Source of the DNA: CAVTRI01 sp963737075
Lineage (GTDB): Bacteria > Actinomycetota > Acidimicrobiia > Acidimicrobiales > Palsa-688
Direction of reading: 5' to 3'
DNA: 64,000 nucleotides
Assembly: GCA_963737075.1 (NCBI GenBank)
Contig: CAVTRI010000002.1
Coordinates: 372,001 to 436,000, forward strand
Of this stretch, positions 35,764 to 43,687 are shown in pieces. Each line of letters begins with the position of its first letter. Positions within the stretch are counted from its first letter, which is position 1. The position numbers and the translations under genes were made by a program. Below the pieces are notes generated by a model, which had not been told where the DNA came from, searched no databases, and saw nothing but the letters and a program-made list of their open reading frames with translations.

Positions 35764-37961
35764 GCGCGCTTGAGGAGCGCCAGGGCCAGGGCCAGCTGCT
35801 TTTCGCCCACCGACGGGAAGCGCACCTTGGCTTCCGCCCGCTCGCCTTCACCTCGCACCTCGAGCACCATGCCCTCTCCCCACTTCGCGTGCACGACCCT
35901 CTCGCCCGCCCGCAGGCCGAGTGTTTCGGCGCCGGTGCCATGCACAGGGCCGGTCTTGCCGCGGCGAAGGGCGGCCTCGACGATGCGCTCCCTGCCCGAC
36001 AGGTCCGAAAGACGGTCTGTCCGCCGCTCGCTTTCGATGGCCGACAGGAGACGATCGGGGATCTCACGCAGGAACTGGCTCGGCTGGTTGTACTGGGTCT
36101 GACCCCACAGGCTGCGGCACCAGGCGTGCGAGAGGTACAAGCGCTCCCTGGCGCGGGTGATGCCGACGTAGGCCAGGCGCCGTTCCTCCTCCAGCTCGTC
36201 AGGATCGCCGAGCGACCGCAGATGCGGGAACACCCCGTCCTCCATGCCGACCAGGAACACCACCGGGTACTCAAGACCCTTCGCCGTATGCAGGGTCATC
36301 AGCGTCACCCGGGAGGCGTCCCCGTCCACCTCGTCGGCGTCGGCGACCAGGCTCACCTGCTCCAGGAACTCGTCGAGGCTCTCGACCTCGCGGGCCGCTC
36401 CGATCAGCTCCTCGACGTTTTCCTCCCTGCCGGCCGCCTCGACCGGGTTCTCGGCGCGGATCTCGGCCAGGTAGCCCGTGCGGTCGAGGATCGTCTCCAG
36501 CAACGTCGCCGGCGCCCCGCTGTCGGATCGAAGCTCGGTGAGCAACGTCTGGACCTGGCGGATCCCGGCCAGCGCCTTTCCCGACACGCCGGCGTCTTCT
36601 GCGTGCTCGAGAGCCTCAGCGAAACCCATGTCGTGGGCCCGCGCCCAGCGTTCGACACGCCCAACGCTGGTCTCGCCCACGCCCCGCTTGGGCACGTTCA
36701 CGATCCGCTTGACCGACACCTCGTCCGCAGGGTTGGCCACCGCGCGCAGGTACGCCAGCAGGTCCTTGACCTCCCGGCGGTCATAGAAGCGCGTTCCGCC
36801 CACCACCTTGTAAGGGATGTCCCGCCGGACCAGCTCTTCCTCAATGGCACGGCTCTGCGCGTTCGTCCGGTAGAACACCGCCATGTCGCCCCATCCGTAG
36901 GGCCCGTGATCGCCCGGGCGCAAAGTGCGGTGCAGGCGCCGCACCTCGGCCGCCAACCAGGCACCTTCGTCGTGCTCGTCTTCCGCGTGGTACCGAACGA
37001 CGAGCTCACCGCCGATCTGCTCGGTCCACAGCGCCTTCGGCTTGCGCATGACGTTGTTGGCAATGACCGAGTTGGCGGCGTCGAGGATCGTTTGTGTCGA
37101 CCGGTAGTTCTGCTCCAGGACGACCACTGTGGTCTCGGGGAACGTCTCCTCGAACTGCAAGATGTTGCGGATATCCGCGCCCCGGAAGGCGTAGATGGAC
37201 TGGTCGCTGTCGCCGACGACCGACACGTTGTGATGCTCGCCGGCCAGCAACAACACCAGCTCGTTCTGCGCCCGGTTGGTGTCCTGGTACTCGTCGACGA
37301 GCACATGCTGGAATCGCCGCCGGTAATGCTCGAGCACGTCCGGGCACGCTTGGAACAGATTGACGGTGACGAGCAACAGGTCGTCGAAGTCCATGGCGTT
37401 GGCCGCCAGCAGGCGAGCCTGGTACTCCCGGTAGACGTCGGCGACGCGGCGCTCCATGACCGTGCGGGCAGTGGAGGCGTAGGTTTCGAAGTCGATCAGC
37501 TCGTTCTTCGCCGCCGAGATGAGTGCGTGGACCTGTCGGGGCGGGAAGCGTTTGGCGTCCAGGTTGAGGTCCCGGATCACGTAGCCGGTGAGCCGCACAG
37601 CGTCGGCCTGATCGTAAATGGTGAAGCTCGACTGATAGCCGAGGCGCTTGCCATCGCGCCGCAGCATTCGCACGCACGCGGCGTGGAAGGTCGACACCCA
37701 CATCCGCTCCGCCACGGGGCCAACCAACTGCGCCACCCGCTGGCGCATCTCGTCCGCCGCCTTGTTGGTGAAGGTGATCGCCAGGATCTCGAACGGCGAG
37801 ATCTCCTGGTCGGCGATCAGCCAGGCGATCCGATGCGTGAGCACACGCGTCTTCCCCGAGCCGGCGCCGGCCACGATCAGCAATGGCCCCCTCGGGTGGG
37901 TGACGGCCGCCGCCTGGGTGGGGTTGAGCCCTTCCAGCAACCCCTCGACCGTCGTCCGCAT
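35760..37961 (-). CDS. pcrA: ATP-dependent 3'-5' DNA helicase of the UvrD/PcrA type
   Basis: 733 residues with all SF1A motifs: LNPTQAAAV (Q motif), VAGAGSGKTRVLTHR (I), ITFTNKAADEMRQRV (Ia), VDEYQDTNRAQ (II), VVGDSDQSIYAFRGAD (III), LEQNYRSTQTIL (IV), VTLMTLHTAKGLEYPVVFLVGMEDG (V), EEERRLAYVGITRARERL (VI). A C-terminal Tudor-like end follows (GERVVHAKWGEGMVLEVRG). It unwinds DNA in repair and removes RecA or stalled complexes. ATG 37961 starts at MRTTVEGLLEGLN; a longer frame to 38051 overlaps the neighbouring promoter and has no homology. Confidence 0.95.
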   Translation of the reverse strand: MRTTVEGLLEGLNPTQAAAVTHPRGPLLIVAGAGSGKTRVLTHRIAWLIADQEISPFEILAITFTNKAADEMRQRVAQLVGPVAERMWVSTFHAACVRMLRRDGKRLGYQSSFTIYDQADAVRLTGYVIRDLNLDAKRFPPRQVHALISAAKNELIDFETYASTARTVMERRVADVYREYQARLLAANAMDFDDLLLVTVNLFQACPDVLEHYRRRFQHVLVDEYQDTNRAQNELVLLLAGEHHNVSVVGDSDQSIYAFRGADIRNILQFEETFPETTVVVLEQNYRSTQTILDAANSVIANNVMRKPKALWTEQIGGELVVRYHAEDEHDEGAWLAAEVRRLHRTLRPGDHGPYGWGDMAVFYRTNAQSRAIEEELVRRDIPYKVVGGTRFYDRREVKDLLAYLRAVANPADEVSVKRIVNVPKRGVGETSVGRVERWARAHDMGFAEALEHAEDAGVSGKALAGIRQVQTLLTELRSDSGAPATLLETILDRTGYLAEIRAENPVEAAGREENVEELIGAAREVESLDEFLEQVSLVADADEVDGDASRVTLMTLHTAKGLEYPVVFLVGMEDGVFPHLRSLGDPDELEEERRLAYVGITRARERLYLSHAWCRSLWGQTQYNQPSQFLREIPDRLLSAIESERRTDRLSDLSGRERIVEAALRRGKTGPVHGTGAETLGLRAGERVVHAKWGEGMVLEVRGEGERAEAKVRFPSVGEKQLALALALLKRA

Positions 37962-38028
37962 GGCCGCTCCACGGTACCGGACCCGCGGTCCCCGGCTCGC
38001 GGACGGGCAACCCATTTGTTTGCCTCGC

Positions 38029-38068
38029 TTGCCAAAGGATCTTTGGTTCACCTAACATCGCAAAGGTG
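38029..38068 (+). promoter_or_regulatory. Leaderless promoter with DtxR/IdeR-like box for the iron transporter
   Basis: TTGCCA (38029-38034), an 18-base spacer and TAACAT (38053-38058) form a good promoter; exactly 7 bases separate TAACAT from the GTG at 38066, as in leaderless genes. TTTGGTTCACCTAA (38042-38055) overlaps the -10 box and resembles a DtxR/IdeR iron box half (10 of 14 positions are palindromic). Iron repression is inferred from this and from the genes it would drive. Confidence 0.55.
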
Positions 38069-39148
38069 GACGGAGTACAAACATTCAGGGGGGGCGGGAA
38101 GCGGCTGCTGGCCTTCACATCGGGCCTGTTGGCGGCGGGCCTCGTTGCGGCAGCGTGCGGCGGCTCCTCCAAGGCGGGTAGGTCCGGTGCGGCGGGAACG
38201 ACGTCCACGGGCGGCACGATCACGCTCTACAACGGGCAGCACCAGCAGACCACCCAGGCGCTGGTGGCCAGGTTCGAACAGCAGACCGGCATCCGGGTCA
38301 AAGAACGTGACGGTGACGAAGACGCGCTCGCAGAGCAGATCGAGCAGGAGGGCTCGAACTCCCCGGCCGATGTGATCTACACCGAGAACTCCCCGGCGCT
38401 CCAGAGCCTCGACGAGCACGGCCTGTTGGCTCGGGTCAACCCGTCGACCCTCGCCGCCACCCCCACCCAGTACAACTCGCCCGACGGGAACTGGGTGGGC
38501 ATCTCGGCTCGGGTGAGCGTGCTGGTGTACAACACTTCGCGCCTGCCCGCTTCACAGATGCCCACGTCGGTGATGGATCTGGCTAACCCGATGTGGAAGG
38601 GCAAGCTGGCGCTGGCTCCCACCGAGACGGACTTCCTGCCGATCATCACGTCTATAGAAAAGGAGAAAGGCACCGCTGCCGCGCTTGACTGGCTGAAGGC
38701 CGTGAAGTCCAACGCCGCTGGCCACATCTACCCTGACAACGAGACCGTGACCGCTGACATCAACAGCGGTCAGGCCGTATTGGGGGTGATTAATCACTAC
38801 TACTGGTACCGCCTGGCCGCGGAGATCGGGCGGTCCAAGATGCACTCGGGGATCGTCTTCTTCGCGCCCCGCGACCCGGGCTACATCGTGAACGTCTCCG
38901 GTGCCGGCGTGCTGAAGTCGAGCAAGCACCAGGCGGACGCCCAGAAGCTGCTGGCGTTCCTCGTCAGCGCCCAGGGTCAAGAGGTGCTGGCAAGCAGTGA
39001 CAGCTTCGAGTACCCGCTCGCCTCAGGGGTGACTCCGGCCCCCGGGCTCGAGCCTCTCGCCCAACTGCAGCCGGCGCCGCTCACCATTGCTGACCTCGGT
39101 GACGGCAGCGGCGCCCTCAAGCTTCTCCAGGAAGCACAGCTGGCCTAG
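38066..39148 (+). CDS. Iron(III) ABC transporter substrate-binding lipoprotein
   Basis: 360 residues. A lipoprotein signal ends at GLVAAAC with Cys31 as the lipid site. The mature part matches the FutA/FbpA family: GGTITLYNGQHQQTTQALVARFEQQTGIRV, DVIYTENSPALQSL, and a Tyr cluster INHYYWYRLAAE which supplies the iron-binding tyrosines. It captures ferric iron outside the membrane for the permease and ATPase that follow. The GTG start seems leaderless. The permease gene begins 9 bases after its stop. Confidence 0.93.
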   Translation: MDGVQTFRGGGKRLLAFTSGLLAAGLVAAACGGSSKAGRSGAAGTTSTGGTITLYNGQHQQTTQALVARFEQQTGIRVKERDGDEDALAEQIEQEGSNSPADVIYTENSPALQSLDEHGLLARVNPSTLAATPTQYNSPDGNWVGISARVSVLVYNTSRLPASQMPTSVMDLANPMWKGKLALAPTETDFLPIITSIEKEKGTAAALDWLKAVKSNAAGHIYPDNETVTADINSGQAVLGVINHYYWYRLAAEIGRSKMHSGIVFFAPRDPGYIVNVSGAGVLKSSKHQADAQKLLAFLVSAQGQEVLASSDSFEYPLASGVTPAPGLEPLAQLQPAPLTIADLGDGSGALKLLQEAQLA

Positions 39149-39157
39149 GCAGCGACC

Positions 39158-40852
39158 GTGGCTGTCGACCCGCTCCTCCTCGCGCCATCCGGGGAGGAGG
39201 CGCGCGCTCGTATCGGGGGGTGGCGGCGCAGCACGCGTCGATCCGCCTGGGCCACCGGCGCCGGTGCGATCGTCGCCCTGGCGTTGCTCGGGCCCCTCGC
39301 CTTTCTCATCCTCCAAGCCCAGCAGGTGGGATGGCACACCCTGCGTCCCCTCGTATTCCGCCACTTGACGGTGGTGCTGCTGCTGCACACCGTGGAGCTG
39401 GCGATCGTGGTGGGAGGTCTGTGCGCCGTGCTCGGAACGGCGGCTGCGTGGCTGGTCGAGCGGACCGACTTGCCCGGGCGGCGCCTGTGGGCCGTCCTGC
39501 TGGTGCTGCCCGTCGCCATCCCCGACTTTGTCGTCGGCTACGCCTGGAACTCCGCCGCCCCTGCCGTGCACGGCTTCGGCGGCGCCGTGCTCGTCATGAC
39601 GCTGGCCCTGTACCCGCTGGTGTATCTACCGGTGGCGGCCGCCCTCAGGCGAACCGATCCCGCGCTCGAAGAGACGGCACGCAGCCTCGGCCTGGGGCCG
39701 CTGGAGACCTTCGTGCGGGTCACCCTGCGACAAATCCGCCCGGCCGTGACCGGCGGATGCCTCGTCGTCACACTTGCGCTGCTCGCTGAGTATGGGGCGT
39801 TCGAAATCTTGCGCTTCCAGACGTTCACGACGACGATCTACGCCGAGTTCAACCTCGGCTTTGCCACATCGACCGCTTCTGCGTTGTCAGTGGTGCTGGT
39901 GCTCATCAGCGCCGTGGTCCTTGCCGGCGAAGCAGCCGTTAACCGTGGCGGCCGGCTGGACCGCACCGGGCCGCAGGCGGCCCGGCCACCCGCGCGCCAG
40001 CGTCTCGGCCGCCTCACCCTGCTGGCCGAACTGGGGGTGGTAGCGGTGACCGGCGTCGGCGTGGGCGTGCCGCTCGGCACGATTATTTACTGGATGGCTT
40101 CCAGCCAATCCACGACATTGCCTGCGTCATCGCTGTGGTCAGCGCTGTGGCACACCGTCTTGTACAGCGCCGCCGCTGCCGCTATCGCCACCGCGGGCGC
40201 GCTGCCGATCGCCATTGCGTCGGTGCGGCACCGGAGCCGGCTGACCGTGTTGATGGAGCGGAGCACCTTCGTTGTCCAGGCTCTACCGGGCATCGTCATC
40301 GCGCTCAGCCTGGTGTACTTCGTCGAGGCTCACCTGCAGCGCTTCTATCAGACCCCGATCGTGCTGATCGTCGCGTACGCCGTCTTGTTCTTTCCGCTGG
40401 CGTTGATCTGCGTGCGGGCGTCGGTGGCACAGGCGCCACCACGGTTGGAGGAGGCTTCGCGAGCCCTCGGCAGAGGGCCACTGACGACGTTCGGCCGAGT
40501 GACGCTGCCGCTGGTCGCCCCTGGGCTGGCGGCTGGGTTCTGCCTGGTCTTCTTGTCGGCGATCACAGAGCTCACCGCTACCCTGATCCTGGTGCCGACC
40601 GGCGTGCACACACTTGCCACCCAGTTTTGGGCGTACCAGACCAACACGTCGTACGGCGCGGCCGCGCCCTACGCGGCACTGATGGTGGGCATCGCGGCCG
40701 TCCCGACCCTGCTCCTGACCCGCTGGTTCGACCGGCGACCGGCGACGGTGCCAGGGCCCGAGCGGCCCGTCAGCGGCGCTGCCAAGAGCGGGGTGCCAGG
40801 GCCCGAGCGCCCCCGCAGCCGCGCTGCCAGGAGCGGGGTGGCCGCGCCGTGA
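39158..40852 (+). CDS. Iron(III) ABC transporter permease (FbpB-like, fused two-unit)
   Basis: 564 residues with about 12 membrane helices in two homologous halves. Each half carries an EAA coupling loop: EETARSLGLGPLETFVRVTLRQIRP and EEASRALGRGPLTTFGRVTLPLVAP (shown as landmarks). It carries iron delivered by the binding protein across the membrane. The last 35 residues are a cytosolic tail containing two 15-residue repeats, VPGPERPVSGAAKSG and VPGPERPRSRAARSG. The TGA overlaps the ATPase GTG (GTGA). Confidence 0.93.
   Translation: MAVDPLLLAPSGEEARARIGGWRRSTRRSAWATGAGAIVALALLGPLAFLILQAQQVGWHTLRPLVFRHLTVVLLLHTVELAIVVGGLCAVLGTAAAWLVERTDLPGRRLWAVLLVLPVAIPDFVVGYAWNSAAPAVHGFGGAVLVMTLALYPLVYLPVAAALRRTDPALEETARSLGLGPLETFVRVTLRQIRPAVTGGCLVVTLALLAEYGAFEILRFQTFTTTIYAEFNLGFATSTASALSVVLVLISAVVLAGEAAVNRGGRLDRTGPQAARPPARQRLGRLTLLAELGVVAVTGVGVGVPLGTIIYWMASSQSTTLPASSLWSALWHTVLYSAAAAAIATAGALPIAIASVRHRSRLTVLMERSTFVVQALPGIVIALSLVYFVEAHLQRFYQTPIVLIVAYAVLFFPLALICVRASVAQAPPRLEEASRALGRGPLTTFGRVTLPLVAPGLAAGFCLVFLSAITELTATLILVPTGVHTLATQFWAYQTNTSYGAAAPYAALMVGIAAVPTLLLTRWFDRRPATVPGPERPVSGAAKSGVPGPERPRSRAARSGVAAP
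40748..40837 (+). repeat. 45-bp tandem repeat in the permease 3' end
   Basis: Two in-frame 45-bp units (40748-40792 and 40793-40837) both start GTGCCAGGGCCCGAGCG and are followed by GTGGCC, the start of a third, broken unit. They encode the basic 15-residue repeats of the permease tail. The in-frame length keeps the reading frame, so copy number could vary without harm. Confidence 0.75.
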
Positions 40853-41931
40853 GCGCCGCGGTGGCCCTGGAGGCCGTCCGTCAACGCTACGGCGGCCCGC
40901 CGGATGTCCTCGACGGCGTCGACCTCTCGGTCGCCGAGGGCACCATCACGACTGTGTTAGGGGCGTCGGGAAGTGGCAAGACCACGCTGCTGCGGGTGGT
41001 CGCCGGGTTCGAGCACATCTGGTCCGGGACTGTTCGAGTCGGTGGCCGCGTCGTCGACGACGGGCGGCGGACCGTCGCCCCGCAGCGCCGCCACGTGGGG
41101 TATGTGGCGCAGGATGGAGCGCTCTTCCCCCATATGACGGTGGCGGCCAACGTGGCGTTCGGGTTGCCCCGCTCCTGGCGCGGCCGGCACAGCAGGCGGG
41201 CGCGCGTCGCTTCCCTCCTGGAGCTTGTCGACCTGGCCGGCATGGAGGGCAGGTATCCCCACCAGCTCTCAGGTGGCCAACAGCAGCGCGTGGCGCTGGC
41301 CCGCAGCCTCGCCACCCGGCCGGGGATCATCCTGCTGGACGAGCCGTTCTCGGCCCTCGACGCCGCACTGCGGGCGGGGGTACGGGCAGAGGTCGGGCAG
41401 ATCCTGCGTCGGGCGGCGACGACCGTCGTCCTGGTGACGCACGACCAGGACGAGGCGCTGTCGTTTTCGGATCACGTCGCCGTCCTGCGAGACGGACGGA
41501 TCGTGGCCCACGCCACCCCTGACCGCCTGTACCGGGAGCCCCCCGACCCGCAGCTGGCGACGTTTCTCGGGGAAGCCAACCTGGTACCCGGCCGCGTCCA
41601 CGGCCGTCAGGTTGACACCGCGCTCGGTTCGCTCCCGCTGACCGCGGCCCTGCCGGGTTCTGGCCCAGGTTCGGTCACGGTCCTGGTTCGTCCGGAGCAG
41701 GTTGTGATCGAACGCCCGGAGACGGGTGACGGCGTGGAGGCGCGGGTCTCGGCGTGCGAGTTCTACGGCCACGACGCCGTGCTGCGGGTGGTACCCGCGT
41801 TCCGCGGTGAGCTCCCGGACCTCCTGGTGCGCGTCGCCGGCCACGCCGCCCGCCCAGTCGGCGCCGCGGTTCGCGTGCGGGCGGAAGGCCCCGTCGTGGC
41901 GTGGCCGACAGCCGTATCGGCCGGAGCCTGA
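40849..41931 (+). CDS. Iron(III) ABC transporter ATP-binding protein
   Basis: 360 residues: Walker A GASGSGKTT, Q-loop VAQDGALFPHMTV, signature LSGGQQQRVALARSL, Walker B IILLDEPFSALDAALR, H-loop VLVTHDQDEALSFSD. The C-terminal 120 residues are a TOBE-type regulatory domain (VLVRPEQVVIER). It powers the permease encoded just upstream, with which it overlaps by 4 bases, indicating coupled translation. Confidence 0.94.
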   Translation: MSAAVALEAVRQRYGGPPDVLDGVDLSVAEGTITTVLGASGSGKTTLLRVVAGFEHIWSGTVRVGGRVVDDGRRTVAPQRRHVGYVAQDGALFPHMTVAANVAFGLPRSWRGRHSRRARVASLLELVDLAGMEGRYPHQLSGGQQQRVALARSLATRPGIILLDEPFSALDAALRAGVRAEVGQILRRAATTVVLVTHDQDEALSFSDHVAVLRDGRIVAHATPDRLYREPPDPQLATFLGEANLVPGRVHGRQVDTALGSLPLTAALPGSGPGSVTVLVRPEQVVIERPETGDGVEARVSACEFYGHDAVLRVVPAFRGELPDLLVRVAGHAARPVGAAVRVRAEGPVVAWPTAVSAGA

Positions 41932-42040
41932 TTCGGCTTTTCATCCAGCGGACCTTCGCCGGGCCATTCGACGGGGGGCTGGGCGCCGGGTCGGTCGGGG
42001 GGGGTATGGTGGCGTCTCGCAGGACGATGAAGGAGGGACG

Positions 42041-42214
42041 GTGTCGGATCTCGGAACGGTCGTGGCCGCGGCAGCAGTCGGGCACCACGCCCTCACGGAG
42101 TGGACCCCGTGGGAGACGCTGTACATCGTGCTCGGCCTCATGTTCTTCGTGGCGATCGTCGTAGGGACCGCGACGCTCCTCAACGCTCGCGACCGCCGAC
42201 GCGGTGTGGAGTAA
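42041..42214 (+). CDS. Small single-span membrane protein of unknown function
   Basis: 57 residues. VSDLGTVVAAAAVGHHALTEW is followed by one clear membrane helix (LYIVLGLMFFVAIVVGTATLL) and a short basic tail RDRRRGVE, so the N-terminus is probably outside. The GTG at 42041 has a strong AAGGAGGG site 5 bases upstream, which makes translation likely. I recognise no family. It lies between the iron-transport ATPase and the amidase and could be cotranscribed with either. Confidence 0.6.
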   Translation: MSDLGTVVAAAAVGHHALTEWTPWETLYIVLGLMFFVAIVVGTATLLNARDRRRGVE

Positions 42215-42249
42215 CGGGCGTCGGGACGCTGTGATCTGACGCCGTCTCC

Positions 42250-43668
42250 ATGGACGAGGAGCTGGCCTACGCCGACGTACGCGCGTTAACGAGGCGGGTC
42301 GCCGGCGAGACGCTGGTCGAAGGGTTGCTGGAGCGGATCGCGGCCCTGGACGCGCCCCACTCGCCGACCGCGCTCCGCAGCGTGCTCGCGGTATCTGACG
42401 CCGCGCTCGCCGAGGCGCGCGCCTGCGACCGCACGGACTCGAAGGGGCCGCTGCACGGCATCCCCATTCTCGTCAAGGACAACATCGAGGTCGCGGGTCT
42501 GCCGTCAACCGCGGGGGCGACCAGCCTGGCCGGGCGTCCTGCCCAACGTGACGCGCCCCTCGTCGGGCGCATGCGAGAAGCCGGGGCCGTGATCCTCGGG
42601 ACCACCAACCTGTCGGAGTGGGCGAACATCCGGTCAACCCGGTCGACTTCCGGGTGGTCGGCGGTCGGCGGTCTGACGGCCAACCCGTGGGCATTGGACC
42701 GCAACGCGGGCGGGTCGTCGTCGGGTTCGGGCGCTGCCGTCGCCGCCGGCTTTGCTCCGCTGGCCGTCGGCACCGAGACTGACGGGTCGATCATCTGTCC
42801 GGCCTCGGTCAACGGGGTTGCGGGCATCAAACCCGCGGCCGGTGCGGTGCCGACCGTCGGCGTCGTGCCGATCAGCGCCAGCCAGGACAGTCCGGGCCCG
42901 ATGGCTCGCACGGTAGATGAGGTGGCGCTGCTCCTCGAAGTGCTCATGGGTGCATCCGGAATCGCCGCCCGCGGACGAGCCGGGGTCGGCGGGCTCCGCG
43001 TGGGCGTGGTCCGCAACTGGAGGACGGGGCACCCGGCGACCGACGAGCTGTTCGAGGAGACAGTCCCCCGGCTGGCGGCCGCCGGCGCCGACATCATCGA
43101 GGTCACGGCTGCGGTTCCGGACATGGCCGAGCAGGAAGACGAGCTCACCGTCATGCTGTGCGAACTGGTAGACGGGCTGTCGGCCTATCTGCCGACCCGG
43201 GGCCCGGACGGGCCGCAGGATCTGCGGGAGGTCATCGCCCACGAGCGGCGGCACGCGGCCGTCGAATTGGCGCACTTCGGCCATGACCTCTTCGAGCGGG
43301 CGGTCGAGCTCGGCGGCACCTCAGCCGAGTCGTATGGGGCGGCGAGAGCCCGCAATCTGGCCTGGGCGGTGGACGCCTGCCTGGCGCCGGCTCTCGACGG
43401 GGTCGACGTGCTGGTCGCGCCGACCTACGGGCCGGCGTGGAAAAGCGACCTCGTGCTTGGCGGCCATCCGGCGGCGGCATCGCCGATCACGACGGCGCCG
43501 GCGATCGCCGGCTGGCCGGTCGCCACCGCCCCGATGGGACTGGTCGAGGGTCTCCCCGTCGGGTTCGGCGCGGTCGGGCGGCCGGGTTCGGAAGGGCTCC
43601 TGCTGGCCGTGTGCCGGATCGTCGAGCGCCCGGCGCGACCCAGCTGGCGCCCGCCGAGTCGCGGATAG
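42250..43668 (+). CDS. Amidase signature family hydrolase
   Basis: 472 residues with the Ser-cisSer-Lys triad: Lys76 in PILVKDNIEVAG, cis-Ser at about 157 in GGSSSGSGAAVAAG, nucleophile Ser180 in GTETDGSIICPAS. It should hydrolyse an amide, but the substrate cannot be told; the short GatA-specific features and gatB/gatC neighbours are absent, so it is probably not the tRNA amidotransferase. The C-terminal part contains DVLVAPTYGPAWKSDLVLGG. ATG 42250 begins the homology. It is convergent with guaA. Confidence 0.9.
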   Translation: MDEELAYADVRALTRRVAGETLVEGLLERIAALDAPHSPTALRSVLAVSDAALAEARACDRTDSKGPLHGIPILVKDNIEVAGLPSTAGATSLAGRPAQRDAPLVGRMREAGAVILGTTNLSEWANIRSTRSTSGWSAVGGLTANPWALDRNAGGSSSGSGAAVAAGFAPLAVGTETDGSIICPASVNGVAGIKPAAGAVPTVGVVPISASQDSPGPMARTVDEVALLLEVLMGASGIAARGRAGVGGLRVGVVRNWRTGHPATDELFEETVPRLAAAGADIIEVTAAVPDMAEQEDELTVMLCELVDGLSAYLPTRGPDGPQDLREVIAHERRHAAVELAHFGHDLFERAVELGGTSAESYGAARARNLAWAVDACLAPALDGVDVLVAPTYGPAWKSDLVLGGHPAAASPITTAPAIAGWPVATAPMGLVEGLPVGFGAVGRPGSEGLLLAVCRIVERPARPSWRPPSRG

Positions 43669-43687
43669 CCCACGCCGACGGCAGCCG

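Noticed and set aside
35655..38375. A 906-codon plus-strand frame opposite pcrA
   Set aside because: It is a mirror of the codon bias of pcrA in GC-rich DNA; it shows no domain and its His/Arg/Val/Asp-rich content is typical of antisense frames.
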